Both the position numbers and the translations under genes were made by a program. Below are positions 36,973 to 45,484 of a stretch of 64,000 nt of DNA, in pieces. Position 1 is the stretch's first letter, and every line of letters starts with the position of its first letter. The notes under the pieces were generated by a model. That model was not told the DNA's origin. It saw nothing but the letters and a program-made list of their open reading frames with translations, and made no database searches. The DNA is taken from positions 1 to 64,000 of the forward strand of contig CAYUMU010000004.1 of assembly GCA_964445985.1 (NCBI GenBank). The letters are read 5' to 3'. This DNA comes from CAYUMU01 sp964445985. GTDB lineage: Bacteria; Planctomycetota; Planctomycetia; Pirellulales; S012-138.

Positions 36973-38265
36973 CTACGCGGCAGGCGCCGCCTGGGTCATC
37001 CGCTGTTCGCTCCAGCGGCGGAGCACCACGGCGACCAGGTGGCCGCCGAAGGCCACGGAGATTTTCATGGCGTGTTGCACCGCTTGGCGGCGGCCGACCA
37101 GCGGGATGCAGTCCAAGTTGCAGGCTGGGTCGGGGTTGGTCAGGTTGAGGGTCGGCGGCGCGTAACCGTCTCGCAGGGCGAGGGTGGTGATTGCCAGCTC
37201 CACGCTGCCCGCGGCGTTAATCAGGTGACCGAGCATCGATTTGGTGGCGCTCACGGCCACGTGATCGGCGGCGTCGCCCATCGCCAGGCGGATGCCGCGG
37301 GTTTCGACCACATCGTTCTGTGTGGTGCCAGTGCCGTGGGCGTTGATGTATTGCAGGTCGCCAGGGTTCACGTGCGCTTCCCGCATGGTTTCGGAAAGCA
37401 GCCGGGCCAGGGCCTCCGACTCTTGATCCAGGCCGGTCACGTGGTGGGCTTCGGCCAGCATCCGGCCTGAAAGTATTTCGGCATAGATATTCGCGTTTCG
37501 CGCCAGGGCGTGGCTCAAGCGTTCGATCACAAACATGGCGGCGCCTTCGCCCAGCACAAACCCATTGCGATTGCTGTCGAAGGGCCGGCAGGCTTGCTTG
37601 GGGTCTTCGTGTTGGGCGAGAACCTTCATGCGATCGAAGCCGGCGGCAAATAGCGGCTGAATACTATCGGCGCTACCCACCAGGGCGATGTCGGCTTGAT
37701 CGTCGCGGATGGTGCGCACGGCCGAGAGGATATCCACCAGGCCCGAGGCGCAGGCCACGGAGTGCGTGAGCCGAGGCCCGCGCAGCCCATACTCGTTGGC
37801 AATGTGGCTGCAGGCCGTGTTGGGCAGCCATTGATGGAACCAGGGGACCGCGCCGGGAACCAGCAAGTCGTCGCGCCCGGCATTTCGCAGAACCCAGCCG
37901 GTATCGCCCATGTGGCCCGAAAGCCCACAACCAAAGCGGTTGAGGTCCACCTGGTCGAGGTTCACGTGGGCATCTTGCATGGCTTCGGCCGCGGCGATGC
38001 GCGCCAAGGTGATTGGCTTGAGCTCCACCGGCGCGTCCATCTCCAGATCGACGGGAGCGCCCAGCAGCAGGTTGTCGGGAATTCCGGGAATGCCCGTCAG
38101 ATGACGAACCCCACTCTTGCCGCGTCGCACCGAGCGCCACACACTCTCGCGATCGTTGCCGACCGAGGTAATCAGCCCGATCCCGGTGATGACGATGGGT
38201 TCATCGTCATCTCGAGAATAGCTGGAACCAATGGTCGAGCTGTTGGGCATTTTCAGGATTCGCAT
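36973..38265 (-). CDS. beta-ketoacyl-ACP synthase (FabF-like)
   Basis: About 430 residues of a KAS II-type condensing enzyme, elongating acyl-ACP with malonyl-ACP. The nucleophile Cys lies in HSVACASGLVDILSAVRTI, the active His residues in INAHGTGTTQNDVVE and SATKSMLGHLINAAGSVELA, and the thiolase-fold N-terminus in PIVITGIGLITSVGND. FGGHL replaces the usual FGGHN near the C-terminus. Start is ambiguous: ATG at 38265 or 38250, with the frame open to 38382. It stands apart from other fatty-acid genes, with 447 bases to kdsB upstream, so it may be an accessory paralogue instead of the main FabF. Confidence 0.88.
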   Translation of the reverse strand: MRILKMPNSSTIGSSYSRDDDEPIVITGIGLITSVGNDRESVWRSVRRGKSGVRHLTGIPGIPDNLLLGAPVDLEMDAPVELKPITLARIAAAEAMQDAHVNLDQVDLNRFGCGLSGHMGDTGWVLRNAGRDDLLVPGAVPWFHQWLPNTACSHIANEYGLRGPRLTHSVACASGLVDILSAVRTIRDDQADIALVGSADSIQPLFAAGFDRMKVLAQHEDPKQACRPFDSNRNGFVLGEGAAMFVIERLSHALARNANIYAEILSGRMLAEAHHVTGLDQESEALARLLSETMREAHVNPGDLQYINAHGTGTTQNDVVETRGIRLAMGDAADHVAVSATKSMLGHLINAAGSVELAITTLALRDGYAPPTLNLTNPDPACNLDCIPLVGRRQAVQHAMKISVAFGGHLVAVVLRRWSEQRMTQAAPAA

Positions 38266-38712
38266 GTATTTGCCGGATAGCTTTCGAATCGTGGGGGGTA
38301 TTAGGTGCAAATTCTTACAAGGATCGAGGTGGGGAAACCCAAGGGGGCTCCTCCCATCTGGAATCATCGGCGAATTCGCCAATCCGACTTCAATCGGGCG
38401 ATCCGGCAGAGTCCTTCACCCACGTTACCTGTCAAAATGTAGAGTATAGGAACTCTAAAGTGGGTGGAGCAAGCTTTGAGGATTTCCCTTTTCTTTCCGG
38501 GGAAAAATCGGGTCGTAACATTTGAGGCGAGTTTGTCGGTTGCGGTATGCAAATTCGCTGCCTGCCCTGCCTGGGCTGGATGCACGGGACCAAATTCTTC
38601 GAGCTGTTTCTTCTGCACTCCTCGCAGGAAGTGGTCCGTTGGAGGGGGGCGTGCGGTGGCATTTCCTTGATTGGCTGGCGTCACCGAGGAGACTGGATGA
38701 ACCTCGATTCGC
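38266..38712. other. 447-base gap between kdsB and the ketoacyl synthase gene
   Basis: No convincing gene. A perfect 12-base palindrome GGCGAATTCGCC lies at 38369-38380, about 105 bases before the synthase start, and could be an operator. TAGAGT and ACTCTA form a small stem near 38443-38460. An open frame on the minus strand (38364-38684) has no recognisable motifs. Confidence 0.4.
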
Positions 38713-39498
38713 TTATGCGGCCTGTTGCCGAAAACGTTTCACGAATTGTTCGTAATCATCGTGCGTATCGATCCCAATGCTGGGTTCGCTCACGCAGCCC
38801 ACCACAATTTTATCGCCGGCCGATAACACGCGTAGTTGTTCCAGGCGTTCGATCTGTTCCAAGGGCGCCGGAGGGAGGGCGGCCAGGTGCAGCAAGAACT
38901 GCCGACGGTAGGCGTACAGCCCCAGGTGCTGGTGGTAGATGGTCGGCTGGGCGTCCAGCAGGCGGTCGCTCCATTCGCGGGCATAAGGAATGGGGCTGCG
39001 GCTGAAGTACAGGGCGCGGCCCGCTTCATCCCAGACCACCTTCACACAGGCCGGGTCATTCAATTTGGTGAGGCAGCGAATCGGCGTGGCCAACGTGGAC
39101 ATTTGGGCCGAGGGGTCGTTCCGCAGCATTTCCAGGCAGTGATCGATGGCCTCGCCCGAAAGCTCTGGTTCGTCGCCTTGCACGTTGATGAAGATCTCGA
39201 CATCGGGCCGGCGGGCGGCGATTTCGGCAACGCGATCGGTGCCGCTCTGGCAATCGGCGCTGGTCATCTGGGCTTCGCCGCCGAACGAGCGGACTTCGGC
39301 CGCGATTTCTTCCGAGTCGGTCGCCACGATCACGCCGCAGGGCAATTTTGCTCGGCAGGCAGCTTCGTAGGTGTGCTGAATCAGCGACTTTCCCGTGCGC
39401 CGCAACAACAGCTTTTGAGGCAAACGCGTCGAGTGCAGCCGGGCCGGAATGATGATCAAACTGGAACGCCGGCCAGGGCCTTGAATGGTGACCGTCAT
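38713..39498 (-). CDS. kdsB: 3-deoxy-manno-octulosonate cytidylyltransferase
   Basis: A 261-residue KdsB, which makes CMP-Kdo from CTP and Kdo for lipopolysaccharide inner-core assembly in the cytoplasm. Motifs are the nucleotide-binding IIPARLHSTRLPQKLLLRRT, VATDSEEIAAEVRSFGGEA, the SGTDRVAEIA loop, FINVQGDEPELSGEAID and LYFSRSPIPYARE. Length is slightly above the usual 245-255. Its presence supports an LPS-bearing outer membrane. It is not clustered with other Kdo genes and is divergent from surE. Confidence 0.95.
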   Translation of the reverse strand: MTVTIQGPGRRSSLIIIPARLHSTRLPQKLLLRRTGKSLIQHTYEAACRAKLPCGVIVATDSEEIAAEVRSFGGEAQMTSADCQSGTDRVAEIAARRPDVEIFINVQGDEPELSGEAIDHCLEMLRNDPSAQMSTLATPIRCLTKLNDPACVKVVWDEAGRALYFSRSPIPYAREWSDRLLDAQPTIYHQHLGLYAYRRQFLLHLAALPPAPLEQIERLEQLRVLSAGDKIVVGCVSEPSIGIDTHDDYEQFVKRFRQQAA

Positions 39499-39785
39499 GG
39501 CAACTGTGCTCCGCCTGGAAGTGGTTCAGGGGGGGTAATAACCAATTCTCGCGATTCGCGGTAGACCGGCTTTTTGGTGAGTGATCGAGCTGGCATTGCG
39601 CCAACCAAGCTGAACGAATCGGTTGGACACCGGCCCTCGGGAAATCTGGGGGGGGACGAGCAACCGCTCGAATGCCGGCCAGGGCGAAGCGTGCGTTGGG
39701 CTGGGCAAGGCAGGGTAACTTGGAATAATGCAGGCAAACCCCCAAGTCCCCCGCTCTCCTTCTGGAAAGACTGATCCGGCTCCCC

Positions 39786-40493
39786 ATGCGAATATTGTTG
39801 ACCAACGATGACGGCATCGACGCGCCGGGCATTGCGGCCTTGGCAGAGGTTGCTAGCAGGTTCGGGGAATGCACCGTGCTAGCTCCGCGCGACCATCACT
39901 CGGGCTGTGGGCATCGGGCCACCACGCACGAGCCGTTGCAACTTTCGGAAGTGGGCCCTGGCCGATTCATGCTGGACGGCACGCCAGTCGACTGCGTACG
40001 GGTGGCGTTAGCTCACTGGGGAGATGCCGTTGACCTGGTGATTTCCGGCATCAACGAAGGGGGCAACCTCGGGTGCGATGTGTACTACTCGGGCACCGTG
40101 GCGGCCGCGCGCGAGGGGGCATTCCTGGGCACGCCCAGCGTGGCGATCAGCCAGTTTCGGCGGCAAAAACAGGTCGATTGGGAGCAGGCAAAGCGATGGT
40201 CGGCGGTGGTGCTCGCCAACCTGCTCGAGCAGCCATTCAAACCGGGCACTGTATGGAATGTGAATTTGCCCGACGGCGTGGACGTGGCGCCGGGCGGCCA
40301 GCCTGAGCTGGTTTATTGTGAGGTGGACGATCATCCCCTGCCGGTGCTGTACCGGGAGGAAGACGGCCGATTGCACTACGCCGGCCGGTATGTGGACCGC
40401 GTGCGCACTCCGGGTCACGATGTGGACGTGTGCTTTTCCGGTCGGATTTCGCTGAGCGAATACCATGTACACCGAGCCCGGAGCGTGGAGTGA
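39786..40493 (+). CDS. surE: 5'/3'-nucleotidase SurE
   Basis: A 235-residue SurE, a metal-dependent nucleoside-monophosphate phosphatase linked to stationary-phase survival. The metal-site motif is MRILLTNDDGIDAPGI. Further family motifs are CTVLAPRDHHSGCGH, FMLDGTPVDCVRVAL, DLVISGINEGGNLGCDVYYS and SGTVAAAREGAFLG. Length is close to the family norm (about 250). No strong ribosome-binding site is seen before the ATG. The gene ends just before a gene-poor stretch and the small-gene island. Confidence 0.95.
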   Translation: MRILLTNDDGIDAPGIAALAEVASRFGECTVLAPRDHHSGCGHRATTHEPLQLSEVGPGRFMLDGTPVDCVRVALAHWGDAVDLVISGINEGGNLGCDVYYSGTVAAAREGAFLGTPSVAISQFRRQKQVDWEQAKRWSAVVLANLLEQPFKPGTVWNVNLPDGVDVAPGGQPELVYCEVDDHPLPVLYREEDGRLHYAGRYVDRVRTPGHDVDVCFSGRISLSEYHVHRARSVE

Positions 40494-40551
40494 ACACCAA
40501 GCCGGCTATTATTGGCGGCATTGTCAACGAAACAACGAACGCGGCACAGGC

Positions 40552-40653
40552 ATGAACAGTCCGCGTGGTGGCGACGGAGCGAAACCAAAGCATAAAAAGA
40601 GAAGTCGCACTCCGAAAACTCGATTGCGCGGTGTTTGGATGAAGGTGGGCTAA
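40552..40653 (+). CDS. possible 33-codon basic peptide
   Basis: A short frame of about 33 residues, rich in Lys and Arg (KPKHKKRSRTPKTRLRG), begins at an ATG 58 bases after surE. No clear ribosome-binding site precedes it and nothing confirms expression; it is recorded because its charge is extreme. It may be chance. The remaining part of the 257-base surE-island gap holds one copy of the 17-base repeat at 40663-40679. Confidence 0.2.
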   Translation: MNSPRGGDGAKPKHKKRSRTPKTRLRGVWMKVG

Positions 40654-40662
40654 GGAACGCAC

Positions 40663-40679
40663 GAAAAATAACTTCCGGT
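40663..40679. repeat. 17-base intergenic repeat, copy 2
   Basis: GAAAAATAACTTCCGGT differs by one base from the copy at 11360-11376, nearly 30 kb away. Confidence 0.4.
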
Positions 40680-40750
40680 TTTCTACAATTCCTTCACTGG
40701 CAGGGCCATGCGAGCACAGCTGAAACGCCGAAGTTGTTTTTCATCAGTTG

Positions 40751-41143
40751 CTAAGACAACAATAACTGTGGGTCAATCGTCATTTCTCGCTCTTTGGCCT
40801 CGCGAGCAAGTTCATTGATGGCTTTCATTGCATCTTCGTTCGCGCCTCCACGAAACGCGAAGAAAAGTAAAGAAAGGTTAATGCCACCGTGATTAATACT
40901 AATGTAGTTGGGCAGATCGTCGATTAGCCCGGAGATTCCCTTGACACGACAACCAACCATCTCGTTGGTTTCCAAGGAAAGGAAGAGTGTTACATGGTCG
41001 GTTAGCCGCTGGGAGTAATCCGGATCGCCTTCAAAATAGAAGGTAAGTGTGTCCGATTGCCTGTTGAGGTGGCTGTAGGGCACGAACTTCTTTGCAGGCG
41101 GATTCTCTCTTAAAAACTGGTCTAGATCGAATTCGGTGGCCAT
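40751..41143 (-). CDS. small protein of unknown function (DUF2283-like)
   Basis: A 130-residue acidic soluble protein. The ATG at 41143 has the strong site GGGGAGG upstream, inside the end of the preceding gene, which it overlaps by 22 bases. The middle (LTFYFEGDPDYSQRLTDHVT, then FLSLETNEMVGCRVKGISGL) resembles the DUF2283-type pattern of small beta-rich proteins, an assignment made by eye. Tight overlap means cotranslation with its partner. A two-component module such as toxin-antitoxin or effector-immunity is possible but unsupported by recognised domains. Confidence 0.6.
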   Translation of the reverse strand: MATEFDLDQFLRENPPAKKFVPYSHLNRQSDTLTFYFEGDPDYSQRLTDHVTLFLSLETNEMVGCRVKGISGLIDDLPNYISINHGGINLSLLFFAFRGGANEDAMKAINELAREAKEREMTIDPQLLLS

Positions 41144-41535
41144 ATCAACCTCCCCTTTTCCATTCCCAGAGGATCCCCGTTGTCGTTGGTCTGTCGCCAC
41201 CCCCAATCGTCCACAGTACCGTCCGGCAGCACGAAGACTAAGAACAACATGCCTTTAGGTGCGGGGATGTCTATTGTCAAAGAACGATAATCGCGATCTG
41301 GCGCCCCCGCATACACAAAACAATCGTCTTTATCCGGCCTACCCCATCCTTCATAAATATGGGTCGTTTCCACCGCCAGCACTTCTTTGACCAGGATTAG
41401 CCTCGCCAGCGGGCATTCGTGGCCTTTGTTTTGAAGCATGCGGTAATGCCATTCCGGCAGCCCTACATCCCAAAAACCGTCGTCTGGAGATCGAGGATCA
41501 CGCGCCTTAAATGGTATCAACCAACGAGTTGCCAT
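41122..41535 (-). CDS. small protein of unknown function, partner of the DUF2283-like gene
   Basis: A 137-residue soluble protein, Trp- and Asp-rich, starting at ATG 41535 with GGAG upstream. Visible segments include LPEWHYRMLQNKGHECPLA, HIYEGWGRPDKDDCFVYAG and FVLPDGTVDDWGWRQTND. I recognise no family. It is the first gene of a two-gene overlapping operon and is divergent from the 41719 gene across a 183-base region. Confidence 0.55.
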   Translation of the reverse strand: MATRWLIPFKARDPRSPDDGFWDVGLPEWHYRMLQNKGHECPLARLILVKEVLAVETTHIYEGWGRPDKDDCFVYAGAPDRDYRSLTIDIPAPKGMLFLVFVLPDGTVDDWGWRQTNDNGDPLGMEKGRLIWPPNSI

Positions 41536-41660
41536 GTCGATCTCCAGAGAATAGTACCCATCTCAAGTTCGGATAGTCAATAGAGTTAGAGATACTTTCC
41601 AGGAGGGGAAACGCCGGAAAATTCTACGCCGCAACAGCGGAAAATGCCGCCCTTGAGAGA

Positions 41661-41689
41661 TTGACTTAATCGGAAACATTATCTAATAT
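41661..41689 (+). promoter_or_regulatory. sigma-70-like promoter
   Basis: TTGACT at 41661-41666 and TAATAT at 41684-41689 are separated by exactly 17 bases. The predicted transcript start (about 41696) lies just before the GGAGGAGG site of the gene at 41719. It therefore supports that ATG over the earlier one at 41695. Confidence 0.5.
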
Positions 41690-41718
41690 TTCCAATGTTC
41701 GGTCCAGGAGGAGGAAAA

Positions 41719-42216
41719 ATGAAAGTGATAATCGATATATCTCAGGGAAAGCTAGCGATCGAGGGTGATGGTCCCGATTTAATTAAAGTCCTAGAAGCGG
41801 CCCGGGCATTGGCCCCCAGTGTGCACCAGATCCAAATCGTTACATCAGGACCAGCAGTCCGAAATCAACCGGCCAATGGCGGCGAAGTCGTTTCAGCAAC
41901 TTTGCCACCGGCTGGTAATAAAACATTGCGACAATTTGTGCGGGCGCTTGCACTCAACAACACGGCCGAACGGATTGCCGCCATCGGATACTACATAAAC
42001 AAAATCGAAGGCCGCCCCGGTTTCTCGCCAAAGGAAATGGATGGATGGTTTACGATGTGCGGTTTTCAGAAGCCATCGCAAATGCCTGTAGCGTTATTCG
42101 ACACCAAACGAAAATATGGCTACGCCGACAGCGTCAGTCGTGGAACTTGGCGAATCTCCAATCAAGGCGAGAACTTAATTATCGCAAAGCTCGAAGAAAA
42201 CACCCCTTCAGCCTAG
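41719..42216 (+). CDS. protein of unknown function with winged-helix-like C-terminus
   Basis: A 165-residue protein. The ATG at 41719 follows GGAGGAGG by four to five bases. The N-terminal 55 residues alternate strand and helix (KVIIDISQGKLAIEGDGPDL). After a Pro-rich linker, the C-terminal half has helices and a RKYGYADSVSRGTWRISNQG segment, which reads like the recognition helix and wing of a winged-helix domain. That points to nucleic-acid binding, by inference only. It belongs to the AT-richer small-gene island between surE and alaS. Confidence 0.55.
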   Translation: MKVIIDISQGKLAIEGDGPDLIKVLEAARALAPSVHQIQIVTSGPAVRNQPANGGEVVSATLPPAGNKTLRQFVRALALNNTAERIAAIGYYINKIEGRPGFSPKEMDGWFTMCGFQKPSQMPVALFDTKRKYGYADSVSRGTWRISNQGENLIIAKLEENTPSA

Positions 42217-42276
42217 AATCCTGATTAGCTTAGGGGAAAGAATGGCGCATGCCCATCGCCTCATTGATGATGGACG

Positions 42277-45063
42277 TTACATAAGCATGTGAGCGGCCAC
42301 TTCTTTGGCCTTTTGCAAGGCTTGCGGAATTTGGCTGGCGTCTTTGCCGCCGGCTTGGGCCATGTCGGGCCGACCGCCGCCACCGCCGCCGAGCACGGGG
42401 GCCACTTGCTGGACCCAGTTGCCGGCGCTGGCGCCGCGTTCGACCAGCGGCTGGCTCACGCCGGCCACCACCATCAGTTTGTCGCCGCTGCCGCCAATCA
42501 GCAGCACCGCGATCGGGCTGTGCTGCTTGCGAAGCTGGTCGATCCATTGCCGCATTTGGTTGGGGTTGGCCCCGGAGACTTCAGCGGCGACGACTTTGGC
42601 GCCGCCGAATTCCACGGCCTGAGCGAGCAGCGAATCGGCCGAGACCGCTTGAGCCTGCGAGGACGACGACAGTTCTTGCTGCAGCCGCTCGATTTCGCCC
42701 AGCATATGGCGGACGCGGTCGGGTACTTCTAGCAGGCCCGTGTTGAGTTGCCGGGCTGCCTGTTCGAGCGTTTGCCGCGCGGAGGTGGCGCTGAGCGGCT
42801 TGGCCGAACCGGCGGTGGGTTGGGGCATGGTCTCGGTGGCCTTGGCGCCGGAGCTGGCTTGCTTCTTTAGCTGGCGAACCTGGCGGCTTAGAGCCTCCAC
42901 CTGCGTGGGCACATCGGTGGGCGAAACTTTCAAGAGTTCGGCCGTTTGGGCAAGGGCCTGTTGCACCTGCTCGGCATGCTGGCGGGCCTTGGCGCCGGTG
43001 AGGGCAATAATGCGGCGCACGCCCGCGGAAACGCTTTCTTCGCTAAGGATTTCGAAGTCTTCAATCTGCCGGGTGTTGTCGAGATGGATGCCGCCGCACA
43101 ACTCGCGGCTGAAGTCGCCCATTGAAACCATCCGCACCGGGTCGGGGTACTTCTCGCCGAACAGCATCATGGCGCCTTGCTTGCGGGCTTCGGCCAGCGG
43201 CAGGGTTTGCCACTGCACGGCGCTGCCGGCGGCCACGCGGTCGGCCACTTCGCTTTCGATGGTGGCCAGGGTTTCTTTATCCACGGCTTCCAGATTGGTG
43301 AAATCGAAGCGCAGCCAATCTTCGTCTACCTTCGATCCTTGTTGCTGGGCGTGCTTGCCCAGGTGCTTTTGCAAAGCATAGTGCAGCACGTGCGTGGCCG
43401 AGTGGGCGCGGCGGATGCCCTGGCGACGCTCGGTATTGACCGTGGCCTGGACCTGATCGCGAATGGTCAACTTGCCGCTCCGGAGGTGGCCAAGATGCAC
43501 GATCAGTTGGCCGTCGCGCTGGGTGTCGATCACTTCGAAGCGGCAATTGCTGCCAACAATTTCGCCCACGTCGCCCACCTGACCGCCCGACTCGCCGTAG
43601 AAGGGGCTGCAGTCGAGGACAATCTGCACAGGCTGATCTTGGCCGACTTCTTCGAGCGAGTCGCACAGTTGATGCTGGGCGACAATCGCCACCACTTCGG
43701 CCTTGGCCTCGGTGGTTTCGTATCCGAGGAATTCGGTGGGGCCGACGGCGCGCTTGATGGCTTCCAGCGGGTCGTGCTTGAACAGCGGGCCGGTGGGGCC
43801 GTCGGCGCCGCGCTCGGTAAGCTTGCGGAAGCCGGGCCAGTCGAACGTGAAATTATGCTCGGCGGCGATCTGTTCGAACAACTCGGGCGGGAAGCCGTTG
43901 GTGTCGAACATAAAGAAGATGTCGTCGCCGCGGACCACGGCGCGGTGGTCGCGGCGCATGTCGTTGAAGATCGTTTCGATCTTGTTCAGGCCGGCGTCGA
44001 TGGTGCCGAGGAAGGCCGATTCTTCCTGGCGAATCACCTTGGCCACGCGCTCGCTGGTTTCGGTCAGGTCGGGGTAGGCTTTCTTCATCATCTCCACGAC
44101 CGTCGGCACCAACTGGTACAAGAACGGTTCGCGCAGTCCCATCTGGTGACCGTCGAGCACGGCCCGGCGGAGGAGCCGGCGAATGACGTATTTTTCTTTA
44201 TTGGGGCCGGGGTACACGTTCTCGTGCACGGCGAAAGTGCAAGCTCGCACGTGGTCGGTAATGCGGCGAATCCGGCGACCGTCGTCGCTTTTGGGGTCGT
44301 ACTTGCGCGAAACCACCTCGGCGGCCGCATCGACGATCGGCTTGAGAATATCGATGTGGAAGTTGGTATCGACGCCTTGCAACGTGGAGGCGCAGCGTTC
44401 GAGGCCCATGCCGGTATCGATGTTTTTGCTAGGCAGGGGGCGAAGGTTGTCGGGCGGCTCGCCCACGCGGTTGAACTGGGTAAACACCAGGTTCCAGATC
44501 TCGACCTCACCGCCGGTGGGCGGATGGTAGAAGATTTCACTGCACGGTCCGCAAACGCCGTCGGGGCCATTGGTGGGAGCGCCGGCCGGCCAGAAGTTGT
44601 CGTCCTCGCCCATCCGCGTAATGCGATCGTTCGTCAGGCCGATATCCTTGGCCCAAATGCCGGCGGCTTCGTCGTCGTCTAAATAGACCGTAACGGTAAG
44701 GCGAGCCGGGTCGAGGCCGAGCCACTTTTTGCTGGTGAGGAACTCCCAGGCCCAGTGGATGGCGTCGCGCTTGAAGTAATCGCCGAAGCTGAAATTGCCC
44801 AGCATTTCGAAGAACGTGTGGTGGTAGGCCGTGCGACCCACGTTGTCGATATCGCCGGTGCGGAGGCACTTTTGGCAGGTGGTGGCGCGGGTGAAATCGA
44901 GCTTGCAGCGGCCGAGGAAGTGGTCTTTGAACTGGTTCATGCCGGCGGGCGTGAACAGCACCGACGGATCCCAGGTGGGAACCAGCACGTCGCTGGCGCG
45001 GCGCGTGCAGCCTTTGGATTCAAAGAACGAGAGATACGCTTCCCGCAGCTCGTCGGTTTTCAT
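42277..45063 (-). CDS. alaS: alanine-tRNA ligase
   Basis: A 928-residue AlaRS, charging tRNA-Ala in the cytoplasm. The class II catalytic domain spans residues 1-250 (FFESKGCTRRASDVLVPTWD; TTCQKCLRTGDIDNVGRTAY; THHTFFEMLGNFSFGDYFKR-like segment). The editing domain holds the zinc/His motifs HSATHVLHYALQKHLG and SRELCGGIHLDNTRQI. The C-terminal part has a coiled coil and a C-Ala domain ending in PVLGGGGGGRPDMAQAGGKD. Length is slightly above the bacterial norm (about 875) because of an inserted low-complexity stretch near residue 750. No ribosome-binding site is obvious. Confidence 0.97.
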   Translation of the reverse strand: MKTDELREAYLSFFESKGCTRRASDVLVPTWDPSVLFTPAGMNQFKDHFLGRCKLDFTRATTCQKCLRTGDIDNVGRTAYHHTFFEMLGNFSFGDYFKRDAIHWAWEFLTSKKWLGLDPARLTVTVYLDDDEAAGIWAKDIGLTNDRITRMGEDDNFWPAGAPTNGPDGVCGPCSEIFYHPPTGGEVEIWNLVFTQFNRVGEPPDNLRPLPSKNIDTGMGLERCASTLQGVDTNFHIDILKPIVDAAAEVVSRKYDPKSDDGRRIRRITDHVRACTFAVHENVYPGPNKEKYVIRRLLRRAVLDGHQMGLREPFLYQLVPTVVEMMKKAYPDLTETSERVAKVIRQEESAFLGTIDAGLNKIETIFNDMRRDHRAVVRGDDIFFMFDTNGFPPELFEQIAAEHNFTFDWPGFRKLTERGADGPTGPLFKHDPLEAIKRAVGPTEFLGYETTEAKAEVVAIVAQHQLCDSLEEVGQDQPVQIVLDCSPFYGESGGQVGDVGEIVGSNCRFEVIDTQRDGQLIVHLGHLRSGKLTIRDQVQATVNTERRQGIRRAHSATHVLHYALQKHLGKHAQQQGSKVDEDWLRFDFTNLEAVDKETLATIESEVADRVAAGSAVQWQTLPLAEARKQGAMMLFGEKYPDPVRMVSMGDFSRELCGGIHLDNTRQIEDFEILSEESVSAGVRRIIALTGAKARQHAEQVQQALAQTAELLKVSPTDVPTQVEALSRQVRQLKKQASSGAKATETMPQPTAGSAKPLSATSARQTLEQAARQLNTGLLEVPDRVRHMLGEIERLQQELSSSSQAQAVSADSLLAQAVEFGGAKVVAAEVSGANPNQMRQWIDQLRKQHSPIAVLLIGGSGDKLMVVAGVSQPLVERGASAGNWVQQVAPVLGGGGGGRPDMAQAGGKDASQIPQALQKAKEVAAHMLM

Positions 45064-45484
45064 GATGGATCAACTTCGCGGAATAGTGAGTCTGCCGCCC
45101 CATTTCCGTGAGGCAGCGGATGTATGAATTTGGGTGCCCCCGCCGTGGCACGGGCGTCCCGCCCGTGAAATCGCTGGTTTCGTCCGCCCCTCACCAGCTA
45201 GCCACTCTAGGTTCTTGCTCGTTATCATCTCTGCAAGCTGCAGAGAACTTTAATGCCTCAGCGTCTGATTGCGGTTTACCTGCGTTAAGTTGCACATTCA
45301 GGGGTCATCATAACGGTTGCCTTGCCGAGCGCGTAGGCGGCAGCGGTTGCCCGCGGAAGGTCAGACAGCGAACGCCTTTACCTTCTCCCTACCGAAGACA
45401 CGGGGCGGCGGGCATCGGGTTCGCCGTTTCGGCCCCCCGGCCAAAACCAGCCCCTCACGGTTCTTGCTGCCAAATGAGCGACGG
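45064..45484. other. 421-base gap upstream of alaS
   Basis: No gene seen. A perfect eight-base hairpin, CACGGGCG / CGCCCGTG around TCC, lies at 45149-45167, and its loop matches the pst-operon palindromes. No T-box or other aminoacyl-tRNA leader signature could be recognised. Confidence 0.45.
45149..45167. repeat. REP-like hairpin upstream of alaS
   Basis: CACGGGCG at 45149-45156 and CGCCCGTG at 45160-45167 pair perfectly around TCC. Confidence 0.5.

Noticed and set aside
38364..38684. A 106-codon minus-strand frame between kdsB and the ketoacyl synthase gene
   Set aside because: No recognisable motif and no good ribosome-binding site. It covers a palindrome more likely to be regulatory.
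43177..44682. A 501-codon open frame on the plus strand opposite alaS
   Set aside because: It is antisense to a highly conserved gene and contains no protein-family motif. Long antisense frames are expected in GC-rich DNA.
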